Shown: positions 8,973-15,456 of the stretch, in pieces
Position numbering within the stretch: position 1 is the stretch's first letter
Layout of the letters: each line of letters opens with the position of its first letter
Source of the DNA: Tindallia sp. MSAO_Bac2
GTDB lineage: Bacteria > Bacillota > Clostridia > Peptostreptococcales > Tindalliaceae
Reading direction: 5' to 3'
Length of the DNA: 57,196 nt
Assembly (NCBI GenBank): GCA_003838145.1
Contig: QYZZ01000065.1
Coordinates: 1-57,196, forward strand
The notes under the pieces: generated by a model
Told to the model about the DNA's origin: nothing
The model's input: only the letters and a program-made list of their open reading frames with translations
Databases searched by the model: none
Program-made: the position numbers and the translations under genes

Positions 8973-9347
8973 TCAATACACTCTGCTAATGTAATATATA
9001 ATTCCCAGTAACGAAAGCATAAAAATTATAATCAAATTAATTCTATAGTAATCATCTTTTCTTTTATGACGTGTTTTGTTGATTAGCAAACCAATTCCAG
9101 ATAAAATTAGCATCGCTACCATCAAATACAAAGCATAGCGAAAAACTTCGTAGTCCCATCCGGCGTCAACCTGAATATCAAAGTAGCGATCAAAAAAAGT
9201 CTCAAATTGGGGCTTTGCCTGGTCAATCAGTATTAGCAAGGGAATCATTAAAAGCCAGGAGATGATTCCTATACATTGAATCGTTTTAAGCCACAAATCC
9301 TGACCTTTTCGTCTGTTCCTGCGATCATGAACATATTTCCGAGCCAT
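8973..9347 (-). CDS. Small three-helix membrane protein, unknown
   Basis: 124 aa. A basic N-terminus (RKYVHDRRNRRKG) is followed by three predicted membrane segments at about 24-42, 68-88 and 103-121, with an acidic, aromatic loop between the first two (FETFFDRYFDIQVDAGWDYE). By the positive-inside rule the N-terminus and the KTRHKRKDD loop are cytosolic. The ATG has GGAGAGG about 10 bases upstream. It lies 46 bp before rtcB and 77 bp after the AOR-domain gene on the same strand. No family recognised. Confidence 0.55.
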   Translation of the reverse strand: MARKYVHDRRNRRKGQDLWLKTIQCIGIISWLLMIPLLILIDQAKPQFETFFDRYFDIQVDAGWDYEVFRYALYLMVAMLILSGIGLLINKTRHKRKDDYYRINLIIIFMLSLLGIIYYISRVY

Positions 9348-9424
9348 TTAACAGCTTCCTCTCCGTATTTTATGGCAGCAAACTTTTTTTAGCAAGGAAA
9401 AAAACAAGCACTCTATTTTTCAAC

Positions 9425-10081
9425 TTATTTTGTTTTGCTCAGAACAATTGCTTTCAGATTTTTTGATCCCATAACTGCACCGGTGCCACTTCTGCCGTTT
9501 GCTCTATTAGTCATCGTTATTATACAGGAATACTTAATCATATTTTCACCCGCTGGTCCAATCTGTGCCATTTCCAGCTCGTTTTCCTGTAATTGTTCTT
9601 TAATAATTCTTTCTGATTCTCCCGTAACCTTTCCCCAAATAGCATGAGCGTCCCTAATTTCATAGTGGCTGGAATTCATATAAAAATAAACCGGTTTTTT
9701 TGCTTTACCTCTAAAAATCATTGCATATAGTCCATACTTTTTTAAGACATACGGGAAAAAGCTTTCAACTTTGCTATCTCCAACGGAAGCATTGAGGGGA
9801 CTTTTAGTTGTAATAACCAACTGTTCTTCCGGCTTTTTTGCTGCATTACGGTTGTTGTAGGTAAAAATCAGCAGGTTCGAGGATGACAATGGATCGGCTC
9901 CTGAATCCATTTCCTGCAATAAAAGATACATTCCGAAAGCAGAACCATCCGGATACAGGTTGATAATTTCTTTTGACAATATGCGTTCTTCAACAGTTTC
10001 ATCACTCAAATTGATGTCAAGTATTTTTATTTCCTGATATCCTTCCATTCCTTCAAACCTCCCAGTTATTAAAGCCTTCAA
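9425..10081 (-). CDS. Stand-alone aldehyde:ferredoxin oxidoreductase N-terminal domain
   Basis: 218 aa matching only the N-terminal domain of tungsten aldehyde:ferredoxin oxidoreductases, which are usually about 600 aa. Recognisable are TTKSPLNASVGDSK, GLYAMIFRGKAKKPVYF and the cofactor-loop motif NGRSGTGAVMGSKNLKAI near the C-terminus, where full-length enzymes continue into the domains holding the [4Fe-4S] cysteines. Here a TAA stop follows directly, and no remnant of the other domains is found downstream. It may be a genuine single-domain protein or the trimmed remnant of an AOR gene; the frame is clean, favouring the former. The start is TTG at 10081, with AGGAG 6 bases before it. Confidence 0.75.
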   Translation of the reverse strand: MKALITGRFEGMEGYQEIKILDINLSDETVEERILSKEIINLYPDGSAFGMYLLLQEMDSGADPLSSSNLLIFTYNNRNAAKKPEEQLVITTKSPLNASVGDSKVESFFPYVLKKYGLYAMIFRGKAKKPVYFYMNSSHYEIRDAHAIWGKVTGESERIIKEQLQENELEMAQIGPAGENMIKYSCIITMTNRANGRSGTGAVMGSKNLKAIVLSKTK

Positions 10082-10197
10082 TAAGTACTCCTATTTCCGT
10101 CAGTATTAAGATCCTTATCATTGAATTTCTTCAATGTTATTTTGGCTTTCATTATATCTGATTATGATAAGAGAATCACTGTTTTTCATTTTATTTT

Positions 10198-10225
10198 TTT
10201 ACAATATCGGGTACAATGATATAAA
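10198..10225 (+). promoter_or_regulatory. Probable promoter of the MerT-like selenoprotein gene
   Basis: TTTACA (10198-10203), a 16-base spacer and TATAAA (10220-10225) lie 42 bases before the ATG. A second possible -10, TACAAT at 10212-10217, sits in the word TCGGGTACAAT that also occurs before the phosphofructokinase gene. Confidence 0.45.
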
Positions 10226-10267
10226 TACGCTAACAATAGCATCATTTGTCAGAAAGGTATGATACCA

Positions 10268-10579
10268 ATGAAAGAATTAAAGACTAAGTTAATGAGTGTT
10301 GGAGCAGTAGGCGGTGCTGCGCTGTCAGCCTTTTGCTGAGTAATGCCCATACTATTTGTGTCGCTCGGGTTAGGCGGCCTCGGTTTATCTTATGCTTCAG
10401 TACTGGCACCCTACCAAAATATTTTTCAATTCTTTGCCGTAGGGATGATCATATGGGCTCATTATCGCATGGATCATCATTCATTGAAAAAAAGTACTCA
10501 AATTTTTATATGGGGTGCCACAATCATTATTATTAGTGTCACTTTGCTGCCTTTCGCTTTAAGGTTGTTCCTTATTTAA
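10268..10579 (+). CDS. MerT-like membrane selenoprotein (UGA = Sec24 predicted)
   Basis: The plus-strand frame from ATG 10268 to TAA 10577-10579 encodes 103 residues if the single in-frame TGA at 10337-10339 is read as selenocysteine. The sequence around it is LSAFC-U-VMPILFVSLGLGG, which matches the first membrane helix of MerT mercuric transporters, where a vicinal Cys-Cys followed by xxP accepts Hg(II) near residues 24-25. Three membrane helices are predicted (about 9-40, 47-66, 78-101). MerT's second cysteine pair in the cytosolic loop is absent; the loop has HH instead. AAAGG precedes the ATG. A SECIS-like hairpin starts 20 nt after the TGA. Translation from the internal ATG at 10343 would delete the whole metal site, and that ATG has no good ribosome site. 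Role inferred: soft-metal or metalloid transport, or thiol/selenol redox. The Sec machinery (selA, selB, selC) is not in the window. Confidence 0.78.
10360..10378 (+). promoter_or_regulatory. Bacterial SECIS-like hairpin
   Basis: Stem GTCGCT (10360-10365) pairs with GGCGGC (10373-10378), 6 bp with two G-U pairs; the 7-base loop CGGGTTA has G at its second position. It begins 20 nt after the UGA codon, with the loop G 28 nt after it, within the spacing and loop pattern known for bacterial selenocysteine insertion elements. A competing fold (TAATGCCC with GGGTTA) exists. Confidence 0.6.
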
Positions 10580-11448
10580 ACCTTTCTTAATTCTGACATA
10601 TTAATGGCAGCAAGTGTACAATGCAGTGCATCATTGTTATTAGTGCAGACCACCAGGTCTGCGCTTTCTTTTAAAGATTGGGTAGCATTCTCCACAGCTA
10701 TTGCCGTTCCAGCATATTTCAGCATACTTAGGTCGTTATCATGATCTCCGATAGCAACAATTTTTTCCCGATTAATTCCAAGATCTCCAGCCAGCTTTTT
10801 CAATGCGTTTCCTTTTGTTGCATTACGGTCTAGTATCTCCATATTATCATTGCCTGATCGCGTAACATAAATATCAGGCACTTTTTTTAACTGCCGTCTT
10901 TTACATTCAAGCTGTTTCATATTGGAAGAGATAACAATTAAGTTTGTGAGTTGATACCCTTCTTCAACAAATTTACGGAAGTCAACTACCTGATATGCAG
11001 ATGAAAACCAGGATTCTATAACAGCGCGCCTTAACGATACAAATCTGTTTTTTTTACTTTTTCTTTCAAAGCGATACAGGTTTCCAAGTCGGCTCCATCT
11101 GCTTTTGATATAGGTATGCTCTTCAGCCGAGCCATGAAAATACAAAACTGGTTTCTCCGAAAGTATGTTGAGTACTTGATTAAGAGAATTCCTGCTGATG
11201 TAGTGAGTATACAGAATATCTTTTTGGGGGTTTCTTATGACCGCGCCATTATTAGTGATCAGCCAGCATGGCAACTTAATCTGATTCAGATATGGTTCAA
11301 CGGTATGAAAGGGTCTGCCTGTACATAAAACAACTTCCATACCATTTTCATAAGCTTTTTTCAAAGCCATAATATTTTTATTTGATAAGCTTTTGCGATC
11401 ATCCAGCAGTGTTCCATCCATATCCGTTGCTAATAATTTATATTTCAA
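10576..11448 (-). CDS. Cof-type HAD-superfamily phosphatase
   Basis: 290 aa, HAD IIB (Cof) sugar-phosphate or nucleotide phosphatase type. Motif I is TDMDGTLLDD with the nucleophilic aspartate, motif II is in CTGRPF, and motif IV is GDHDNDLSML; a K preceding (NATKGNALKKL) supplies motif III. The cap domain lies between about 90 and 200. The start is TTG at 11448 behind AAGGAG. Its stop overlaps the stop of the convergent MerT-like gene (10576-10579). The substrate cannot be told from sequence. Confidence 0.9.
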   Translation of the reverse strand: MKYKLLATDMDGTLLDDRKSLSNKNIMALKKAYENGMEVVLCTGRPFHTVEPYLNQIKLPCWLITNNGAVIRNPQKDILYTHYISRNSLNQVLNILSEKPVLYFHGSAEEHTYIKSRWSRLGNLYRFERKSKKNRFVSLRRAVIESWFSSAYQVVDFRKFVEEGYQLTNLIVISSNMKQLECKRRQLKKVPDIYVTRSGNDNMEILDRNATKGNALKKLAGDLGINREKIVAIGDHDNDLSMLKYAGTAIAVENATQSLKESADLVVCTNNNDALHCTLAAINMSELRKV

Positions 11449-11562
11449 TTAAAAAGCTCTCCTTTTGACTTCTTCTACTGTTTAATTAGTTGCTTTATGT
11501 GTATAAATAAACTGAAACAAAATAGTTCACTTGATTAATAAAATACCATAGGGGGTAGTTAA

Positions 11563-12057
11563 ATGCTTTCAGAAAAACTGTTAAATGAAATGAATGATCA
11601 AATTAAACATGAAATGTATTCTGCGAATTATTATCTTGCAATGGCCGCATACTTTAACGATATGGACCTTCCAGGATTTGCCAGTTTTTTCCGTATTCAA
11701 GCTCAGGAAGAACAAATGCATGCCATGAAATTTTTTGACTTTATTGATGAAGTAAACGGTAGAGTTCAAATTAAGGCACTGGATGAACCGCAAAATGACT
11801 TTGAGTCTGTAGAATCTGTTATCGAAGCTGCTCTTGAGCACGAAAAGTTTGTCACCAGCAGAATTCATCTTTTAATGGAAATAGCCGTTGAAGAAAAAAA
11901 TTACCCGGCTGTTTCATTCCTTAATTGGTTTGTTGATGAACAGGTTGAAGAGGAAGCCACCATGCAGGATTTGCTGACAAAAATACAGCGAGTCGGATCC
12001 AAAGGTCACGTGCTTTACTTGCTGGATAAAGAAGTCGGATCACGACAACCAGAGTAG
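11563..12057 (+). CDS. ftnA: Non-heme bacterial ferritin
   Basis: 164 aa, four-helix ferritin. Ferroxidase ligands are visible: E17 (KHEMYSA), E50 and H53 (QEEQMHA), E94 (EHEKF) and the DEQVEEE segment near residue 127. Twenty-four subunits would form an iron-storing shell in the cytoplasm. TAGGGGG precedes the ATG by 7 bases. The gene is monocistronic, ending in an intrinsic terminator. No unambiguous Fur or PerR box was found by eye in the upstream 110 bases. Confidence 0.95.
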   Translation: MLSEKLLNEMNDQIKHEMYSANYYLAMAAYFNDMDLPGFASFFRIQAQEEQMHAMKFFDFIDEVNGRVQIKALDEPQNDFESVESVIEAALEHEKFVTSRIHLLMEIAVEEKNYPAVSFLNWFVDEQVEEEATMQDLLTKIQRVGSKGHVLYLLDKEVGSRQPE

Positions 12058-12090
12058 GGCTTTTATGTAATCTTCAAGTAACAAAGATGA

Positions 12091-12120
12091 GACATCGCAA
12101 CTTCATTCTGCGGTGTCTTT
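12091..12120 (+). terminator. Intrinsic terminator after ferritin
   Basis: Stem GACATCGCA / TGCGGTGTC (9 bp, one G-U pair), 9-base loop, then TTTATTTATT. The last codons of the convergent GIY-YIG gene lie inside the hairpin. Confidence 0.8.
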
Positions 12121-12354
12121 ATTTATTAGTTTAGCTTTTTGAGCTCTGTTTAGTTTCTTAATGGCGCATTCTCTTTTCAGTGCCTCTTTTTTTCCCTCTG
12201 CTTTCTCACAGTAAACCAAACGTACCGGAAGTCTGGCTCTTGTGTAGCGGGATGCTTTCCCATTGGCATGTGTTTTAATGCGTTTTTCCAATGAGCTTGT
12301 CCATCCAGTATAGTAAGAGCCGTCACTACATTCAACTATATATACCCAAGTCAT
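12103..12354 (-). CDS. GIY-YIG domain protein (YazA/YhbQ, UPF0213 type)
   Basis: 83 aa, essentially one GIY-YIG nuclease-like domain: WVYIVECSDGSYYTGWT supplies the two motif strands, followed by R27 and the NGKASRYTRARLPVRLVYCE segment typical of YazA/YhbQ. The role in DNA or RNA metabolism is undefined. The open frame extends to 12420, but GGGAG lies 6 bases before the ATG at 12354, matching the family's N-terminus. It converges on the ferritin gene, and its stop lies inside the ferritin terminator. Confidence 0.88.
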   Translation of the reverse strand: MTWVYIVECSDGSYYTGWTSSLEKRIKTHANGKASRYTRARLPVRLVYCEKAEGKKEALKRECAIKKLNRAQKAKLINKDTAE

Positions 12355-12461
12355 AAAATTTCTCCCATCACCATTACTATTAACTATTTCTAAACAGTAT
12401 ATCAGAGTCGGTTTAACCAATCAATCCGGCTAATTATATTAACTTAAAACATCAAAATCCA

Positions 12462-12491
12462 TTGACTGATTCAGAAAATTTGAATTATAAT
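12462..12491 (+). promoter_or_regulatory. Promoter of the aspartokinase gene
   Basis: TTGACT (12462-12467), an 18-base spacer and TATAAT (12486-12491), 33 bases before the ATG at 12525. The leader is too short for a lysine riboswitch. Confidence 0.65.
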
Positions 12492-12524
12492 GCTTATATT
12501 ACTTAAGCAGGGAGTGGCTAAATA

Positions 12525-13841
12525 ATGAAATTAAAAGTTTCAAAGTTTGGTGGCAGCTCACTTTGTGATGCCACCCAGTTTCAAAAAGTCAAGCAAATTA
12601 TTGAAAGAGACCCTCAACGTAAGTTTATCGTTCCATCAGCTCCGGGAAAAAGACACCGTGAAGATATTAAGATAACTGACTTACTTTATCTTTGCCACGC
12701 TCAGGTTTCGCATCATGTGCCCTTTACAGAAATATTTAAAGTAATCTCCGAACGGTTTTTGCAGATAGCGCGGGAACTGTCAATTAGTATTGACCTTAGT
12801 ACAACTCTCCAGGAAATACAGGATAATATTGGCGCAGGTGCCTCGCTGGATTATGTAGCAAGCAGGGGAGAGTACCTGAATGGTATTTTATTGTCTAATT
12901 ACCTTAATTGCGAGTTTTTGGATGCTTCTGATGTTATTAAGTTTCATGAAGATGGTACTGTTGATTTAGCCAAAACACAGAGTATGCTGGAAACATATCT
13001 TCAGGATGAAAAAAGATATGTAGTTCCAGGTTTTTACGGAAGCCTGCCGGAAGGTTCTATAAAGATTTTCCCAAGAGGTGGTTCAGATATCACCGGTGCT
13101 ATTGTTGCAAAGTCTGTCAATGCAACAATTTATGAAAACTGGACTGATGTGTCTGGTTTTCTGATAACTGATCCGGCTATTGTTCCAGGCTGCAGGCCAA
13201 TTAAAACCATTACCTATCGCGAACTGAGAGAGTTATCTTATATGGGCGCAAAAGTTTTGCACGAAGAAACGATCTTCCCTGTTTTAGAGGCAGGCATTCC
13301 TATCAATATAAAGAACACGAATGAACCAGAAAACCCAGGTACAATGATTACCAGTTATCGCGATCCAATTAATCCTCCCGGATCAATAACCGGTATTGCG
13401 GGAAGAAAAGATTTTACAGTACTGGCAATTGAAAAAAATCTGATGAAAAATGATATTAGTTTCGTAAGAAAACTTTTATCAATTTTAGAAAACCATCAGG
13501 TGCGATTTGAACACACCCCCTCGGGAATTGATAGCCTTTCATTAGTTATTAAAAGCAGCGAGTTAACAGGAAAACTGGACAAACTTATCGAGGACATTCA
13601 TGTACACTGCAAGCCAGATTTAGTAGAAATTCACCCCAATATGGCTCTTATAGCAACCGTTGGTCATGGAATGGCTTATACACCTGGTATTTCTTCCAAG
13701 TTATTTACTGCGCTATACGAATCAGGCGTAAATGTGCGGATGATTGATCAGGGTTCCAGTGAAATCAATATCATCGTTGGAGTTGAGAATAAAGATTTTG
13801 AAAAAGCCGTTGCTTCAATTTACAATGCTTTTATTGTATAA
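12525..13841 (+). CDS. lysC: Aspartate kinase
   Basis: 438 aa monofunctional aspartokinase, phosphorylating L-aspartate as the first step to lysine, threonine and methionine. The kinase domain carries KFGGSS at the N-terminus, the substrate loop GASLDYVASRGEYLNG, GGSDITGA, and ENWTDVSGF. Two ACT domains (about 300-438) would bind the feedback amino acid; SSEINIIVGVE is the ACT signature. AGGGAG precedes the ATG. It has its own promoter and no pathway neighbours. Which end product inhibits it cannot be read from sequence. Confidence 0.93.
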   Translation: MKLKVSKFGGSSLCDATQFQKVKQIIERDPQRKFIVPSAPGKRHREDIKITDLLYLCHAQVSHHVPFTEIFKVISERFLQIARELSISIDLSTTLQEIQDNIGAGASLDYVASRGEYLNGILLSNYLNCEFLDASDVIKFHEDGTVDLAKTQSMLETYLQDEKRYVVPGFYGSLPEGSIKIFPRGGSDITGAIVAKSVNATIYENWTDVSGFLITDPAIVPGCRPIKTITYRELRELSYMGAKVLHEETIFPVLEAGIPINIKNTNEPENPGTMITSYRDPINPPGSITGIAGRKDFTVLAIEKNLMKNDISFVRKLLSILENHQVRFEHTPSGIDSLSLVIKSSELTGKLDKLIEDIHVHCKPDLVEIHPNMALIATVGHGMAYTPGISSKLFTALYESGVNVRMIDQGSSEINIIVGVENKDFEKAVASIYNAFIV

Positions 13842-13960
13842 CCGAAAAAACTCTTCGTGTATTATAGGTGTTCATCAATAAAAAGATTGCAATTTCAGTT
13901 TTGAAAAGTATTCAAACAGGGTATCAAAACTACAAATATCTATTTGCGACTTATAAAAAT

Positions 13961-13973
13961 CGGGCAATGCCCG
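13961..13973 (+). promoter_or_regulatory. Short GC palindrome before the nitroreductase gene
   Basis: CGGGCAATGCCCG, 6-bp arms around one base, sits 20 bases before the ATG in an otherwise AT-rich leader and just after a TATAAA-like box. It is followed by A, not T, on the plus strand, so it is not a terminator for this strand. It is a candidate operator or mRNA hairpin. Confidence 0.4.
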
Positions 13974-13992
13974 AAAAAAACGGAGGGATTAT

Positions 13993-14583
13993 ATGAGTAT
14001 TAATTCGGAAAGAACAGCTTTTATGAAAGATATTCGAAGCATACGGTCGTATAAGAGCGATCCTATCGACAAAGAAATATTGATGGATATTGTTGACGCT
14101 GCAAGAATGGCCCCAACGGCCAGAAACATTCAGCCTTGGGAATTTGTGGTCGTAACGGACAAAAGTATTTTACAGGAATTGTCAGAAATTCACGTAAACG
14201 GCGACTTTCTGAAAGATGCACCAGCTTGTGTTGTAGTTTTATGCAATACAAATACGGAATATTTTGTTGAAGACGGCTCAGCTGCCACACAGAATATTAT
14301 CTTATCTGCACGATTGTACGGACTGAAAAGTTGCTGGATTGGAGGTTGCAAAGGCCCATTTTATGAAAATGAGGATATTCCAATGTGTGAAGGTGAGCCA
14401 TGCCAAATCTTACCTCTTTATGACGATCTTTGCTCCAAGCTTAAAGACATCATCAACGCACCAAGAGAACTCGAGCTAATATCCATTGTCTCTCTGGGTT
14501 ACAGTGACGAATCTTTCGAAGCTGATAAACGGCCGTTGGAAGAGGTATTACACTGGGATTCTTTTAAAGAGAAAAACAAATAA
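13993..14583 (+). CDS. Nitroreductase family flavoprotein with a cysteine-rich insertion
   Basis: 196 aa FMN-dependent nitroreductase-fold oxidoreductase: RSIRSYKSDPID at the N-terminus, the FMN-contact segment ARMAPTARNIQPWEF, the DGSAATQNIILSARLYGLKSCWIGG helix and a C-terminal SLGY. Unlike standard members, residues about 119-155 form an insertion with C119, C132, C137 and C147 (C114 is close by), which could bind metal or form disulfides. CGGAGGG precedes the ATG. Monocistronic, with a palindrome upstream and a terminator downstream. Substrate unknown. Confidence 0.88.
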   Translation: MSINSERTAFMKDIRSIRSYKSDPIDKEILMDIVDAARMAPTARNIQPWEFVVVTDKSILQELSEIHVNGDFLKDAPACVVVLCNTNTEYFVEDGSAATQNIILSARLYGLKSCWIGGCKGPFYENEDIPMCEGEPCQILPLYDDLCSKLKDIINAPRELELISIVSLGYSDESFEADKRPLEEVLHWDSFKEKNK

Positions 14584-14607
14584 CAAAAAATTGTGTCGAC
14601 ACTTTTT

Positions 14608-14635
14608 AGAACCCGCAAATCTGCGGGTTCTTTTG
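14608..14635 (+). terminator. Intrinsic terminator after the nitroreductase gene
   Basis: Perfect 10-bp stem AGAACCCGCA / TGCGGGTTCT, 4-base loop, then TTTTG. It lies between convergent genes, and its T tract favours plus-strand use. Confidence 0.85.
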
Positions 14636-15394
14636 TTAATAATCGGTTTGAGCTTCAAACTTTAATATGTTCTCTAAATCCCTGGTGAAAGCATCCTGTT
14701 GCTCCAGCATAAGAAAATGGCTGCTATTCTGATAGTGATAAAGTCTCTCTTCTTTTATACTTTTTATGCCAGCCTTTTCACGCATACTTTTGATATCTGC
14801 CCTGTCTTTTCCTGCTACACCTGAATAAAAACAGTGAATTGGCACATGAAGCGAATTAAGCTTCTGAGTATAATCATTTTCCAGCATCTCTTTCATATAG
14901 CTAAAATATGCTTTTTCATCTGTTAATAGAGCTTCTTTAACAATTGAATCTCTTAAGTCCTGATTTTTTATTAATTGTTTATAGTGTGCCTGTAACACTG
15001 CAGTCCTGTTTCTTTCCAGCTGTTCCAGGTCCAATTGACGGATCAGTTTAAATGACTTTCTTTTTGGGAACATATCGATTAGCACCAGCCTAACCACTTT
15101 ATCGCGTTTGTGAAATGCCAGTTCCGTCGCTATCATTCCACCCAGTCCGTGTCCAATCAGAACAGCATTTTTAACATCAATTTCCTCAAGTTTTTCATTC
15201 AGCACCTCAGCCGTTTTTTCAATTGTAATGTTTTCCGGTACATCTTCACAGTTTCCATGTCCATAAAAATCAGTTAGTATTACCTGGTAATCCTTACTTA
15301 ATAAGTCTGTTTGATGACGCCATACTTCAGATGATGAACCAATCTGATGTAGAAACACTACTGGCCGACCTGATCCCTGAACATATAGTTTCAT
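14636..15394 (-). CDS. Alpha/beta hydrolase fold protein lacking the nucleophile serine
   Basis: 252 aa alpha/beta hydrolase. The oxyanion segment FLHQIGSSSEVW, the DFYGHG strand and the C-terminal histidine in NSSHFLMLEQ (H226) are as expected, with a likely acid near D204-D206. The nucleophile elbow, normally GxSxG, reads GHGLGG, so Gly83 replaces serine; the DNA codon is GGA. The protein may therefore be non-hydrolytic or use other chemistry. The frame starts at 15412 with a TTG, but GAGAGGAGG is 7 bases before the ATG at 15394, taken as the start. It stands alone on the minus strand. Confidence 0.82.
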   Translation of the reverse strand: MKLYVQGSGRPVVFLHQIGSSSEVWRHQTDLLSKDYQVILTDFYGHGNCEDVPENITIEKTAEVLNEKLEEIDVKNAVLIGHGLGGMIATELAFHKRDKVVRLVLIDMFPKRKSFKLIRQLDLEQLERNRTAVLQAHYKQLIKNQDLRDSIVKEALLTDEKAYFSYMKEMLENDYTQKLNSLHVPIHCFYSGVAGKDRADIKSMREKAGIKSIKEERLYHYQNSSHFLMLEQQDAFTRDLENILKFEAQTDY

Positions 15395-15456
15395 GACACA
15401 GCCTCCTCTCAATTGCTTTTTCTTATAGATAGATTACGGGTTATAACTCTATGGAT

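Noticed and set aside
8973-9424. Remnant of the missing AOR C-terminal domains
   Set aside because: The downstream frames encode an unrelated three-helix membrane protein; no AOR cluster motif is found.
10343-10579. 78-aa ORF starting at an internal ATG
   Set aside because: It lacks a ribosome site and begins inside the first membrane helix; the longer frame through TGA 10337 has start signals and the family's metal motif.
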